A stretch of 64,000 bases of DNA from Candidatus Gastranaerophilales bacterium (GCA_944324485.1 CALUWM010000004.1:1-64000); one strand, 5' to 3'. Numbered from the stretch's first letter, positions 18,108 to 28,335 are shown. Notes: a model not told the origin generated them from the sequence alone. Made by a program: numbers and translations.

Positions 18108-19973
18108 TTACAAATTTTTAAATATTAAAAATACATAATCGCTATCCATTGAGTTGAGTGCATTTTGTATGTTTTTTTGTAAGGAATCTATTTTATAGTA
18201 TTCATTATCTATTTTTTTATATTGTGCAATTTCTTTTAAATAAAAATTATCTGTAAGTATATCTATCAAGTTGTATAACGTTTTTGATTTCATTGCATCA
18301 TATAGTATTTTTGTTTTATTTTGCGGAATATTTATGTTTTCAAATTTTATTTTCCTGAGTGAAGTTGAATATTCAGTGTTATTAGCACATTTTGTTATTG
18401 CCGCATTTGAGATTGGTCTTGAATTTGATTTATCAATAATTAGAATTATGTTATTTGAGTAATTACCTTTTTTATCATAATTTTCTATAAAAAGCTTTGT
18501 TATATATTCGTTTGGTAATTTTTCAACTAAGTAATATTGCATTAAAAAGTGAATATTGTTTTTATTAATTGTTTTTGCTTTTTTACTGATTATATTTTTA
18601 ATTATTTTCTTTTTATTTTTTCCTTTTAACATTTCATAATCGAGATCCATAAAAGACATATTTTTGAAATAATATTTCCCATATGTTCCAAGGTAGGGCA
18701 TTATTATGAAATTATCAGATGTTATGTTGTAATCTTTTATAAAAGCTTTTATGCATCCAATTGTGGGGTAATTTTTTTTAATGGTTATATTGAATGAGCT
18801 TATTTCAGGATTTATAATTTGTATCCCTATAATACAAAAGATAATTATTAGTCTTATAAAATTATCTTTTATTTTAAATATTCCATAAAATGTCGATATT
18901 AAAATAGTTAGGTATAAAGCTAAGAAATATAGTGGTGATGTATCGATTGTTTCATACAACATAGCAATTAGCATAAATGAGGAATTTAGAAGTGCTATTA
19001 TAATGACAATTTTCAAAACGGGATTTTGTTTGAAAGTTTTAAATGTAAAAAATATTGCCGTAAATATTGGAAAAATTGAGCCAAATAAAAGTGAAGTTAA
19101 TATTTTTAAGGTGTTTATTTCGCTTAAATTTTGGTTTAAAAGATAGCTATATATCATTCCAAGTGTGCTTTTGTTTTGCATATTAAATGATTCAAAACTT
19201 AAATATGGACTAAGAAATTCATTAACAGTTAAATAAATTGAGTTAAAATTTAAGCCAACTCCCGTGTATGTTTCAGGAATTAAAAGTTTGCTCCACCTTA
19301 TATATTGAATTATGAGTATCGGTAAAATTATTAAAAAAGCAACTGAGGATTGAATTAAAAGTTTTATGATTTCATCTTTTTTCTTTTTTGTTAAATACAA
19401 TATTATAATTTCTGATGCCACAAGTAAAAAGCCGAGTGAGTCAGCTAGAATACATATTATGTTTGCTATTGATAGCTTTTTTAGATTTTTTCTATTAGGT
19501 TTGTATAAATAGTCAATAATGCTGTTAATAATAATTGTATATGTTAAAAGAGTTGTACAGTATGGTGCTATTAAGTTTGTATAGTATATAAAAAAATGTG
19601 AAACTGAAAGAAATATTCCAAGAAAAAGACCCAAACACAGCCTTTTTTTGCCTTTTAGAATTTTTTTTGAAATTTCCATTAATAGAAAGATTGTCGTTAG
19701 TGAAATAATGGAATTAAAAATTCTTATAGCTATTTCGTTTTTGAACAATGTTTGAATAAAATGAATAATTAAATAGTAAAAAGGTAAAAAATAAGAATTT
19801 ATTGCTGATTCTTTTATTATTTGGAATGGAAAAGACAAGTTTGAAATTGCAAGTGTTTTAAATTCTATTTCATATATCCCTGAATTGGATGTTATGTTGC
19901 AAGTTCTAACTATGATGAAAATTAAAAAAACTAATATGTATAAAAATAAATTAGTACTATTAACTTTTTTCAT
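18108..19973 (-). CDS. GT39/ArnT-like polytopic membrane glycosyltransferase
   Basis: 621 aa with about 11-12 hydrophobic helices in the first 400 residues, then a soluble C-terminal domain (about 410-621). The architecture of lipid-phosphate-sugar dependent glycosyltransferases (GT-C fold, PMT/ArnT) fits. Such enzymes add sugars to lipid A or proteins on the periplasmic face. An acidic IYEIEFKT segment after TM1 could be the catalytic Asp/Glu loop. It stands alone and has its own promoter with no SD. Another GT-C-like gene lies at 54993-56573. Confidence 0.7.
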   Translation of the reverse strand: MKKVNSTNLFLYILVFLIFIIVRTCNITSNSGIYEIEFKTLAISNLSFPFQIIKESAINSYFLPFYYLIIHFIQTLFKNEIAIRIFNSIISLTTIFLLMEISKKILKGKKRLCLGLFLGIFLSVSHFFIYYTNLIAPYCTTLLTYTIIINSIIDYLYKPNRKNLKKLSIANIICILADSLGFLLVASEIIILYLTKKKKDEIIKLLIQSSVAFLIILPILIIQYIRWSKLLIPETYTGVGLNFNSIYLTVNEFLSPYLSFESFNMQNKSTLGMIYSYLLNQNLSEINTLKILTSLLFGSIFPIFTAIFFTFKTFKQNPVLKIVIIIALLNSSFMLIAMLYETIDTSPLYFLALYLTILISTFYGIFKIKDNFIRLIIIFCIIGIQIINPEISSFNITIKKNYPTIGCIKAFIKDYNITSDNFIIMPYLGTYGKYYFKNMSFMDLDYEMLKGKNKKKIIKNIISKKAKTINKNNIHFLMQYYLVEKLPNEYITKLFIENYDKKGNYSNNIILIIDKSNSRPISNAAITKCANNTEYSTSLRKIKFENINIPQNKTKILYDAMKSKTLYNLIDILTDNFYLKEIAQYKKIDNEYYKIDSLQKNIQNALNSMDSDYVFLIFKNL

Positions 19974-19979
19974 AAGTTA

Positions 19980-20009
19980 AGTATATCTTATTTGGATTAA
20001 AAAAGGCAA
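19980..20009 (-). promoter_or_regulatory. Promoter of the GT39-like gene
   Basis: On the minus strand: TTGCCT (20004-20009), an 18-nt spacer and TATACT (19980-19985), then 6 nt to the ATG. No SD. The same -35 hexamer occurs before the second GT39-like gene. Confidence 0.55.
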
Positions 20010-20010
20010 A

Positions 20011-20445
20011 TCAAGAAGCTCGTTTTAATATTTGTATTGCTTTATTATCTGCGTCTTGCCAAATTGAATTACCAATGCTTTCACCTGAATAAACCGTAAT
20101 TGTATCGTAGTCTTTATCGTTATCAAGAACTAAGAGATAATAATCTTCAAGCCAAGGGTTTTTATATACTTTCGAATTTTCGCCTTCGCCTATTTCGCCT
20201 CTTTTAATTACACCTTTTGCCACCCACTCCATATCTTTAAACATATCAATAGCATCTTTTGGGTTTAGTATCTTTTTTATTTCATCCGGAAGTGTATTGT
20301 ATTTTTTTATATATCTTACATTTGAGCTAAATGAGATAGTGTCTGACTTTAACGGTTTAATAAAATCGTTTTTGTTATTTTCTCTCATATTATTGCAATT
20401 TAGCACCCCAAACGTGCTAAAAATGCCGATTGGTGGTATTCTCAT
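20011..20445 (-). CDS. Hypothetical protein with DTISFSS-type N-terminal tag
   Basis: 144 aa. The N-terminal part is low-complexity (MRIPPIGIFSTFGVLN) and ends in a KSDTISFSSN segment. The C-terminal 80 residues look globular (YYLLVLDNDKDYDTITVYSGESIG). No domain is recognised. SD is weak (GAGAAAAGAG). Divergent from sbcD with a 171-nt intergenic region. Confidence 0.6.
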   Translation of the reverse strand: MRIPPIGIFSTFGVLNCNNMRENNKNDFIKPLKSDTISFSSNVRYIKKYNTLPDEIKKILNPKDAIDMFKDMEWVAKGVIKRGEIGEGENSKVYKNPWLEDYYLLVLDNDKDYDTITVYSGESIGNSIWQDADNKAIQILKRAS

Positions 20446-20581
20446 ACTCTTTTCTCTTTTCTAACAACACTTATACTTTCTATTATTATTTTATCAGAAT
20501 TTGTATAAAAAATCTATAATATTTTTAAAGTATTACAAAACTAAATATCGTATAAAATACACTTGTAGCTTATTTTTTGGT

Positions 20582-20610
20582 TTGTTTATTGCGCTTGTTT
20601 CTGTTTTAAT
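20582..20610 (+). promoter_or_regulatory. Promoter of sbcDC, leaderless spacing
   Basis: TTGTTT (20582-20587), a 17-nt spacer and TTTAAT (20605-20610) with an extended TGT. ATG 20617 follows 6 nt after the -10, so its A is the expected transcription start. Confidence 0.55.
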
Positions 20611-20616
20611 ATAGAT

Positions 20617-21744
20617 ATGAAAATATTGCATTTAGCAGACTTGCATCTTGGAAAAAAGATTAATGATTTTTCGTTAATTTCTGATCAAAAATATGTTTTA
20701 AATCAAGCAATTGAGCTTATTATTTCTGACAATATATCTGTTGTTTTGATTTCCGGTGATGTTTTTGATAGATCTGTTCCTTCTTCAGAGGCGTTGGATT
20801 TATTTGGTGATTTTTTGTTAAATTTAAAGAAGATGGGTGTAAAATGTTTTATTATCTCAGGCAATCATGATAATTCTGAAAGGTTATCTTACTTATCTGA
20901 TTTGATAAAAAGTTCTAATATTTTTATATCCAAGTGTTTTTCCGGTGATATTGAAGTTTATAATCTTGATGATGGTATTAATATCTATTTAATGCCATAT
21001 TTGTATCCTGCAATAATAAGAAAGTTTTATTCGGACATAAAAGTTTCTGATTATAACGGTGCAATTAAAAAAGTGATAGATAATACAAAAGTAGATTCTA
21101 AAAAGATAAATATAATTCTTGCCCATCAATTTGTTGTGTCTGAAAATATTGTTTTTTCTGATAGTGAGCAACTAAGTATTGGTGGTGTTGATGCAATTAG
21201 TCCAAACGTATTTGAAAAATTTGACTATGTTGCACTTGGTCATCTGCATTGCCCTCAAAAGGTTTCATACGATAAAGTCAGGTACGGCGGTTCTATTTTA
21301 AAATATTCTTTTAGTGAAATAAATCAAAGAAAGCTTTTTACTGTTTTAGATGTAAAAAACAAAGATGAAATATTGTTTGAATTTCATGATATAAAATTTT
21401 TACATGAACTTAAGATATACAAAGGTTATATCGAGGATTTTTTAAAAGAAGATTTTTATTTAAAAATTAACACTGATGATTATATACAATTTGTGTTATT
21501 TGATGATTATGTTGTTGATGCAAAAAAGAAGCTTCAAGCGATTTATCCTAATATATTGTCTTTGGAATTTGATAATCAATTTACAAGGAGTTTGGACAAT
21601 TTTTCTAATTCGTTTGCAGGAAAAAATAAATCAGTTGCCGAGCATTTTCTTGATTTTTATAATATGCAATATGGCGAAGATATTGATGATATAAAAAAAG
21701 AGATTGTGTTAAATATTTCAAATAATTTAAAGGAGGTTTATTGA
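20617..21744 (+). CDS. sbcD: Exonuclease subunit SbcD
   Basis: 375-aa Mre11-type metallophosphoesterase, nuclease half of the SbcCD complex that opens DNA hairpins and processes breaks. Motifs: DLHLGK, SGDVFDRSVPS, ISGNHDN and LGHLHCP (metal-binding Asp/His/Asn). The length is normal. Its stop overlaps the sbcC start by 4 nt (ATGA-type coupling, with an AAGGAGG SD inside the sbcD end). Confidence 0.95.
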   Translation: MKILHLADLHLGKKINDFSLISDQKYVLNQAIELIISDNISVVLISGDVFDRSVPSSEALDLFGDFLLNLKKMGVKCFIISGNHDNSERLSYLSDLIKSSNIFISKCFSGDIEVYNLDDGINIYLMPYLYPAIIRKFYSDIKVSDYNGAIKKVIDNTKVDSKKINIILAHQFVVSENIVFSDSEQLSIGGVDAISPNVFEKFDYVALGHLHCPQKVSYDKVRYGGSILKYSFSEINQRKLFTVLDVKNKDEILFEFHDIKFLHELKIYKGYIEDFLKEDFYLKINTDDYIQFVLFDDYVVDAKKKLQAIYPNILSLEFDNQFTRSLDNFSNSFAGKNKSVAEHFLDFYNMQYGEDIDDIKKEIVLNISNNLKEVY

Positions 21745-24290
21745 TGCGTCCTTTAAAACTAACCATTCAGGCATTTGGTCCTTTTTTAAAAAAAGTGGTT
21801 ATTCCTTTTGAAAATCTTGAAAAGAATTCTATATATTTAATTACCGGACCAACTGGCTCAGGTAAAACAACAATTTTTGATGCTATTTGTTTTGCTTTGT
21901 TTAATCAATCGTCTGGTTCTATTAGAGGTACAAATTCTTTAAGAAGTCATTTTGCTGAAGATAAATGCGAAAGTTTTGTTGAATTAATATTTGAACATAA
22001 AGGTGAAATATATACAGTTATTCGAACACCAAGTTATGAAAGAAGCAAATTAAAAGGAAACGGTAAGATTGTTGTTAATTCAAAGGCGCAATTGACTTTG
22101 CCGAATTCGAAATTAATCCTTGGAGTTAAAGAAGTTGATTCATATATAGAAAATTTGCTTGGAATTAACGCTTCTCAATTTGGACAGATTGCTCTTCTTG
22201 CACAAGGTGAGTTTTTAAAAATTTTGAATTCTGATACTCAAAAAAGAGGCGAAATTTTTAGAAATATATTTAAAACCAAGATTTATTCTGATTTTTCTTT
22301 AAAGATTAAGGATAAATTTGATAATTTAAAAGTTAAACACTTGGAACTAAAAAAGTCTTTTTTGCAGTATATTTCTCAAATAAATTCAGAAAATCAAAAA
22401 ACTAATTTGTATATAAAAAATTATCTTGAAAACGAATGTTTGTATAATGTTGATGAGTTTATTTCACTTTTTTGGGATGAGATTAAAAAAATTAAAACTG
22501 AAATTGGTAATTTAGAACTTTCTATTGGAAAATTGAATAATGAAATTAAAGATAATGATTTAATTATCGGTAAAATTAACGAAAAAAATACATTAAAAAA
22601 AGATATAGATAATTATAATTCTCAATTATTGGTTTTAAAGGATAATTTTTCAGTTGTTGAATGCAAGTATAACAATCTTTCAACAAAGAAAAGAATGCTT
22701 GATGAGCTGAAAATTAAAATAGAAAAATCTGACAACTTATTAAAAAAAATTAATACATATTACGAGTACAAAAATGAATTTGAAAACTTGAATATTAAAA
22801 AGAAAAATATCGAAGGAGATATATTTAAAATTAAATTTGAATATAGTAAGTATTCTTATTTCTATTATATATCTTTAAAAGATAACTTAGAAGAAAAGCA
22901 AAAAGAGTTTATTTCTCTTCAGGATAACTATAATGAGTGCAATTTTAAATATATTGAACTTAATAATAAATTTTTATCTATGCAAGCTGGTGTGCTGGCT
23001 TCAAATTTAAAAGAAGGCTCTCCTTGTCCTGTTTGCGGTTCTAAGAAACATCCTAATTTGGCAAAATTGGATGAAGGTGTTTCTTTGGATATTGTTGAAA
23101 GTGCAAAAAAAGAAATCGATAAAATTAATGCGGATTTAACAAATTTATCCCTTGATTGTTCTTTAGTTAAGGCTGATGTTGAAATGGCATTAGATTATTT
23201 TAATAAACTTTTAAGCCGTTTTTTAATTGTTGATTTTGATTATGTTAATGAAAATATTAAAAAAATAAACAAGGATGATTTTAATAGTGAAATATTGATT
23301 TTTGAGAAAAATTTAGCTGACAAGGATAAGCTGCTTACTGAAATTAATAGTAAAATTGCTGCCGTTGAATCTGCTATTGAAATTTTTTTAAAGGATTTTG
23401 ATGGCCTTGATATTCAAGAAGCTAAAAGTGAATATATTGAACTAAAGAAAAAAGCAAACAATCTCGAAGATGAAATATTGAGTGTTGAAAAAGAATTTTT
23501 TGCTTCCCGTCAAGTGGTAAGTGATATAACTTCTAAATTGGAGATTTTAAATAATAATTTTTTAAAATTAGATTGTCCGATTATGGATGTAAATGAAATT
23601 ATAAATAAGAATGAAAAACTTTTATCTGATAGAGATATCTTATGTAAACAGCTGAAGACTTTGGAATATTCTTATAATTTAAATAAAGAATTGTGTTCTC
23701 GTTTGAAATCTGTTTATGCTGAATTTGAACAGGTTGATAAAAGTTTTTCCCATTATAAAGCCTTGTCAGATTTAGCTTGTGGTTCAATCACCGGAAAAGC
23801 AAGAATTGCTTTCGAACAATATATTCAGGGATATTATCTTGATTTGATAATTTTTGAAGCAAACAAAAGGTTAAAAGTCTTATCGAAAAATCAATTTCAA
23901 CTTTTAAGAAAAAAAGATTCATTTTCCGGTTTATCAAAAACAGGTTTAGATTTAGAGGTCATGGATTTTCATACATTTAAAACCCGATCTACAAAGACTT
24001 TGTCTGGAGGTGAATCTTTTAAAGCGGCATTATGTTTGGCTTTGGGTTTATCAGATATTGTAAGTTCTTTTTCCGGTTCAGTAAGTATTGATTCACTTTT
24101 TATTGATGAAGGTTTTGGTACTTTGGATGCTGAATCATTGGAACTTTCTATGCGTGTGATTTCGACTTTGAGTGAAACAGGTAGATTGATTGGGGTAATT
24201 TCTCATGTTGAAGATTTAAAATATAGAATTGAAAATAAAATCACTGTTCTTAAAAGTGATTCAGGTTCAAGCGTTGAAATTAATTTTTAA
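21741..24290 (+). CDS. sbcC: Exonuclease subunit SbcC (Rad50-like ATPase)
   Basis: 849 aa. Walker A GPTGSGKTTIFD near residue 37; long coiled coils interrupted by the zinc hook CPVCGSKKHP (about 430); ABC signature LSGGESFKAAL and Walker B DSLFIDEGFGTLD near the C-terminus. It is shorter than E. coli SbcC (about 1050 aa), mostly in the coiled coil, as in many low-GC species. The start ATG lies in the sbcD stop with a strong SD (AAGGAGG). Confidence 0.95.
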   Translation: MMRPLKLTIQAFGPFLKKVVIPFENLEKNSIYLITGPTGSGKTTIFDAICFALFNQSSGSIRGTNSLRSHFAEDKCESFVELIFEHKGEIYTVIRTPSYERSKLKGNGKIVVNSKAQLTLPNSKLILGVKEVDSYIENLLGINASQFGQIALLAQGEFLKILNSDTQKRGEIFRNIFKTKIYSDFSLKIKDKFDNLKVKHLELKKSFLQYISQINSENQKTNLYIKNYLENECLYNVDEFISLFWDEIKKIKTEIGNLELSIGKLNNEIKDNDLIIGKINEKNTLKKDIDNYNSQLLVLKDNFSVVECKYNNLSTKKRMLDELKIKIEKSDNLLKKINTYYEYKNEFENLNIKKKNIEGDIFKIKFEYSKYSYFYYISLKDNLEEKQKEFISLQDNYNECNFKYIELNNKFLSMQAGVLASNLKEGSPCPVCGSKKHPNLAKLDEGVSLDIVESAKKEIDKINADLTNLSLDCSLVKADVEMALDYFNKLLSRFLIVDFDYVNENIKKINKDDFNSEILIFEKNLADKDKLLTEINSKIAAVESAIEIFLKDFDGLDIQEAKSEYIELKKKANNLEDEILSVEKEFFASRQVVSDITSKLEILNNNFLKLDCPIMDVNEIINKNEKLLSDRDILCKQLKTLEYSYNLNKELCSRLKSVYAEFEQVDKSFSHYKALSDLACGSITGKARIAFEQYIQGYYLDLIIFEANKRLKVLSKNQFQLLRKKDSFSGLSKTGLDLEVMDFHTFKTRSTKTLSGGESFKAALCLALGLSDIVSSFSGSVSIDSLFIDEGFGTLDAESLELSMRVISTLSETGRLIGVISHVEDLKYRIENKITVLKSDSGSSVEINF

Positions 24291-24331
24291 TTTTATGTTA
24301 AAATTTTATTGAAAATTTAAAAGAGGTATAT

Positions 24332-25525
24332 ATGAATAATATTAGGAATTTAACTGATGATTTATATTATATTGGCGTTAGCGATCGAAAAATAGCTCTT
24401 TTTGAGAATGTTTATCCTGTTAAAGACGGAATGAGCTATAATTCATATTTTTTAAATGATGATAAAACGGTTTTATTTGATACGGTTGATAAATCATGTT
24501 CGGGTCAGTTTTTTGATAATTTGGATGCTGTTTTAAATTCAAGAACCTTGGATTATTTGGTAATAAATCATCTTGAGCCTGATCATAGTGCATTAATAAA
24601 GGACGTTATTCAAAAATTTCCTAATTTAAAAATTGTATGTAATCAAAAAGCTAAGCAAATGTTGTATCAGTTTTTTGAATTTGAAAATGATATAGAAGAT
24701 AATTTTCATATAGTTAAAGAAGGCGATTCGATTGTTGTTGGTAAGCACACTTTGACTTTTTATATGGCTCCTATGGTTCATTGGCCAGAAGCTATGGTAA
24801 CTTATGATTCATTTAATAAAACTTTATTTTCAGCTGATGCGTTTGGTTCATTTGGTGCTATAAATGGTAATATTTTTGATTTAGAGGTCGATTTCATTGA
24901 AAGAGTAAGTGAGTATAGAAGATATTATTCTAATATAGTCGGCAAATATGGTATGCAAGTAAATATGCTTTTAAACAAAGCAAAAAATCTTGATATTAAA
25001 ATGATTTGTCCTTTGCATGGTCTTGTAATTAAGGATAATATTGGATTATTGTTAAATAAATATGAGCTTTGGGCAAATTACACTCCTGAACGAGATTCGG
25101 TTTTAATATTGTATGCGAGCGTATATGGTGGTACGCAAAATGCTGTTGAAATTTTAGCTGGTGAGCTTTCAAAATTAGGCGTTAAAAATATAAAAATGCA
25201 TGATGTTTCACACATAAATAGTTCTTTTGTTATTTCTGATATTTTTGAATATTCGAAAATTGTTTTTGCGTCAACAACGTATAATAATTCAATTTTTGTG
25301 AAAATGGAAAATATAATAAATGATGTCATTCATCATAATATTCAAAACAGAAAAATTGCTATAATTGAAAATGGAAGCTGGGCATGTTGTTGCGGTGATT
25401 TAATAAGAGATTCATTATCTAAATTAAAAAATATTACTTTTATTGAAGGAAAGATTAATATTAAATCTTCTCTTAAAAAATCCCAAAAAGAGGACATTGA
25501 GAATTTAGCAAAAGAATTAGTATAA
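24332..25525 (+). CDS. fprA: FprA-family A-type flavoprotein (diiron O2/NO reductase)
   Basis: 397 aa: N-terminal metallo-beta-lactamase-like diiron domain (1-250) and C-terminal flavodoxin domain (about 255-397, ILYASVYGGTQNAV FMN loop). Diiron ligands are complete: NHLEPDHSALI (H-x-E-x-D-H), VHWPEAM, SADAFGSFG and CPLHG. Such enzymes reduce O2 to water or NO to N2O in anaerobes using rubredoxin; no rubredoxin domain or gene is adjacent. SD AAGAGG. Followed by a bidirectional terminator. Confidence 0.95.
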   Translation: MNNIRNLTDDLYYIGVSDRKIALFENVYPVKDGMSYNSYFLNDDKTVLFDTVDKSCSGQFFDNLDAVLNSRTLDYLVINHLEPDHSALIKDVIQKFPNLKIVCNQKAKQMLYQFFEFENDIEDNFHIVKEGDSIVVGKHTLTFYMAPMVHWPEAMVTYDSFNKTLFSADAFGSFGAINGNIFDLEVDFIERVSEYRRYYSNIVGKYGMQVNMLLNKAKNLDIKMICPLHGLVIKDNIGLLLNKYELWANYTPERDSVLILYASVYGGTQNAVEILAGELSKLGVKNIKMHDVSHINSSFVISDIFEYSKIVFASTTYNNSIFVKMENIINDVIHHNIQNRKIAIIENGSWACCCGDLIRDSLSKLKNITFIEGKINIKSSLKKSQKEDIENLAKELV

Positions 25526-25553
25526 AAAAGCGGTTAATTTAACCGCTTTTTTT
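25524..25553. terminator. Bidirectional terminator
   Basis: A-run, GCGGTTAA / TTAACCGC stem, T-run of seven. It sits between the convergent fprA and acyl-CoA ligase genes and can serve both. Confidence 0.85.
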
Positions 25554-25554
25554 A

Positions 25555-27201
25555 TTATACATTTTGAACAACTTTTTTTCTTGAAACCTTTGATATCCCT
25601 GTTCTTGGAAGAGGATCTTTGGTTATTATTATATTGTTTGGTCTTTTGTATGATGATAATTCAAGAGAGAGTCTTTTTACTTCTGCTCTTATTGCTTTTT
25701 CTAAGTCTTCATCATTATATTTTTCAATTGCTTCTTTTGTGGGGTGTATTTTTGCAATTATTTCTTCTGTCCCTTGTTTTGAACCTGTTTTAATAACTTC
25801 AGAGTACACAATTAATTCTTCAATTAAAGGGCTTTTTATTAATACTGCCTCTACTTCTTCTGGAAATACTTTTTTACCTCCAGATAGGACAATCATGTTT
25901 TTGATTCTTCCTGTGATATATACATATCCATTGGAGTCTATTTTTGCTATATCTCCTGTTTTAAGCCAACCATCTTCGCAAAAGGCTTCACGTGTTAATT
26001 CTGGTTTATTGTAGTAGCCCTTCATTATATTTTCGCCCATGATTTGTAATTCGTGTGTTTTTGAGTCAACTCTTACCTTGACTCCGTATATGGGTCGTCC
26101 TACCGAGCCTAGTTTGCGGTGTTTCTCTGTGTTCATTGTTATAATTGGGCTTGCTTCTGATAGTCCGTATGCTTCATATATTCTTATTCCTATTGTTTCG
26201 AAAAACTTGGCAACATTAATATCAAGGGGTGCTCCTCCTGACATAAAGCCTTTGAATTTTCCGCCAAATTTTAGATTTAGTTCCCTGAATAATATTTTTG
26301 AAAGTGCTTTGTTGTTTATAATTTTGGCTATTGCATATTTAAAATTATAGAAAGCTTTTTTAAATGGTCCATATTGTTTTATTTCTGTTTCTATTGTGGT
26401 TTTCATTAATTTTAAAAATGCAGGTACTGCAACCATGAATGTTATTTTCTTTTCTCTCATAATTGGAAATATGTCTTTTGGTTTAAGGCTGTTTGAATAA
26501 TATATTGACGCACCTTTGTTTAAAAATGACATAAATCCGACAGATATTTCAAAAAGGTGATTCATAGGAAGTATAGATAACATTGCATCATTTCTATCAA
26601 AGCTAAAACATTTTCCCACTGCTAAAACTTGAGATAGCATGTTGCGATATGTTATCTCTACTCCTTTTGGATTTCCTGTTGTTCCGGAGGTATATACAAT
26701 TAATGCTGTTTTATCGGGGTTTCTATGTCTCCATTTTTTATCAGGCATATCTTCAAGAGAATGAAGATTTATATGTTCTTGATTTGTTCTTTTTCCGTCA
26801 ATTATGATGATGTGTTCAATTGATGGAACTAAATCTTTTAATTTTAGTGCATCTTCGTAATGTGCACTTGAAACAAGGATAACTTTTGGTTCGCAATCGC
26901 TTAATATGTGTGTTAATTCATGGATTGTTAATTTAATATCCAGTGGAACACTTGTTGCCCCTGATAGAACGGAAGCAAATAAAGTAGCTCCTAATTCCGG
27001 CATTGATTCTGATAATATTGCTACTTTATCGCCTTTATTTATGCCTATATCAATTAAGTAACTTGCTAATTTTCTTGAAAGTATGCTTAAACCTTTAAAA
27101 GTTATCTCGCTCCAGCCAAGATTCGATCTTATGCCAAGAGCAACATGATCTTCTAGTTCTTTTGTTCTTTTTTCTATAAACGTTAAGATGTTTGTATCCA
27201 T
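25555..27201 (-). CDS. AMP-dependent acyl-CoA synthetase/ligase (long-chain fatty acid type)
   Basis: 548 aa ANL-superfamily adenylating enzyme. Motifs: IVYTSGTTGNPKGVE (P-loop), YEAYGLSEASP, GWLKTGDIAKID, GRIKNMIVLSGGKKVFPEEVE (hinge) and the C-terminal catalytic Lys region LPRTGISKVSRKKV. Activates a carboxylate with ATP and probably loads CoA or an acyl carrier protein; the substrate is not readable. SD GGGGAG lies 12 nt upstream. A 127-nt divergent region separates it from bfn. Confidence 0.9.
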   Translation of the reverse strand: MDTNILTFIEKRTKELEDHVALGIRSNLGWSEITFKGLSILSRKLASYLIDIGINKGDKVAILSESMPELGATLFASVLSGATSVPLDIKLTIHELTHILSDCEPKVILVSSAHYEDALKLKDLVPSIEHIIIIDGKRTNQEHINLHSLEDMPDKKWRHRNPDKTALIVYTSGTTGNPKGVEITYRNMLSQVLAVGKCFSFDRNDAMLSILPMNHLFEISVGFMSFLNKGASIYYSNSLKPKDIFPIMREKKITFMVAVPAFLKLMKTTIETEIKQYGPFKKAFYNFKYAIAKIINNKALSKILFRELNLKFGGKFKGFMSGGAPLDINVAKFFETIGIRIYEAYGLSEASPIITMNTEKHRKLGSVGRPIYGVKVRVDSKTHELQIMGENIMKGYYNKPELTREAFCEDGWLKTGDIAKIDSNGYVYITGRIKNMIVLSGGKKVFPEEVEAVLIKSPLIEELIVYSEVIKTGSKQGTEEIIAKIHPTKEAIEKYNDEDLEKAIRAEVKRLSLELSSYKRPNNIIITKDPLPRTGISKVSRKKVVQNV

Positions 27202-27294
27202 AAGTTATTAACGCTCCCCATAATTGTAATAAGAATATTATATATTATTTTTTGAAAAATAGTCTAATTATTTGTAAATTTATGTTTACTTTAG

Positions 27295-27303
27295 TGTTAT
27301 AAT
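27295..27303 (+). promoter_or_regulatory. Extended -10 promoter of the bfn gene
   Basis: TGT-TATAAT, a perfect extended -10; the -35 is poor. ATG 27329 follows with an AAAGGAG SD, so this transcript has a normal short leader. Confidence 0.55.
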
Positions 27304-27328
27304 TTTTTTAAATTAAAGGAGATTATAG

Positions 27329-27841
27329 ATGATTGAAATGAGAGTAATGGGTATAGCGCTTGACACAAGGACAGGTTCACCCATTGTTGTACTTAATGAT
27401 ATTGATAATAGAAAAGCTCTGCCTATTTGGATAGGTTCTGCAGAAGCAAGTGCAATTATAAGAAAGATTGAAAACATACCTTCGTCTCGTCCTATGACGC
27501 ACGATTTATTTATAGACATTGCTAAGCAATCTGAATTTTTAATAACCAAAGTAGAAATAAACAACGTTGACGACCAGACATATTTTTCAACTGTTTATAT
27601 GTACAACAACAAATTACAAAAAGAAATTCAAATTGATTCTAGACCTTCTGACGCTATTGCGATTGCATTAAGAGCAGATGTGCCTATTTATGTTACTTCT
27701 AATGTGTTAGCTGTCGGTGCAATTTCAACAGATGTTGAAAAAGATGAAGAAGAGGCTAGAGAGTTTAAGGATTTTATAAAAGATATTAAACCTTCTGACT
27801 TTGAAAAGCTACTCAAAAAGAATTTTGAATCGGATCAGTAA
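27329..27841 (+). CDS. Bifunctional nuclease family protein (DUF151)
   Basis: 170 aa. The DUF151/BFN core is clear: VVLNDIDNRKALPIWIGSAEASAI, RPMTHDLF and DSRPSDAIAIALRADVPIYV. Plant members cleave RNA and DNA; bacterial members are conserved but poorly studied. The gene has an AAAGGAG SD and an extended -10 promoter. Confidence 0.9.
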   Translation: MIEMRVMGIALDTRTGSPIVVLNDIDNRKALPIWIGSAEASAIIRKIENIPSSRPMTHDLFIDIAKQSEFLITKVEINNVDDQTYFSTVYMYNNKLQKEIQIDSRPSDAIAIALRADVPIYVTSNVLAVGAISTDVEKDEEEAREFKDFIKDIKPSDFEKLLKKNFESDQ

Positions 27842-27981
27842 GTTCCATTTGTTTTTGTCGAATGTGATTTTTGATTTTAAATTTCTTTTTTTAATTTGGT
27901 TTAATCCGATTGAATAAAAAGTTGTATAATTTTTGTTTTCCATGGTATTTTATTAATGAAGGATTTTAAAAAGGCAAGATT

Positions 27982-28194
27982 ATGGAAAAAGTAACAAAAG
28001 ATATGGGAATAATGGATATAGTTACAGCTCATCCGGAGACTTTGGAAGTTTTTGCACAATATGGCATGGGCTGTATTGGTTGCGCTGCTGCCCATTTTGA
28101 AAATTTGGAAGCAGGCGCAAAAGTTCATGGTATTGACCCTGATGAAATGGTAAATGCTATGAATGCAATTATTGAACAAAAGGCTGGACAATAA
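27982..28194 (+). CDS. DUF1858 domain protein
   Basis: 70 aa. The DUF1858 signature is present: KDMGIMDIVTAHPETLEVFAQYGMGCIGCAAAHFENLEAGAKVHGID, with a CIGC cysteine pair. These small proteins are thought to take part in redox or Fe-S/hybrid-cluster chemistry; function is unproven. SD AAGG. Possibly co-transcribed with the tRNA 48 nt downstream. Confidence 0.9.
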   Translation: MEKVTKDMGIMDIVTAHPETLEVFAQYGMGCIGCAAAHFENLEAGAKVHGIDPDEMVNAMNAIIEQKAGQ

Positions 28195-28242
28195 AAATAT
28201 TTTATTGTATTATTATTTCACGCATTGATTGCGCTTGGTTTT

Positions 28243-28332
28243 GCCCTGGTGGTGGAATCGGTAGACACGTCGGACTTAAAATCCGATGAGGCTAATAACT
28301 TCGTGCCAGTTCAAGTCTGGCCCAGGGCACCA
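28243..28332 (+). tRNA. tRNA-Leu (anticodon UAA)
   Basis: Full class II cloverleaf: acceptor GCCCTGG/CCAGGGC, anticodon stem TCGGA/TCCGA with loop CTTAAAA giving UAA at 28277-28279, a long variable arm, T stem GCCAG/CTGGC with TTCAAGT loop, discriminator A and an encoded CCA (28330-28332). Confidence 0.97.
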
Positions 28333-28335
28333 TTT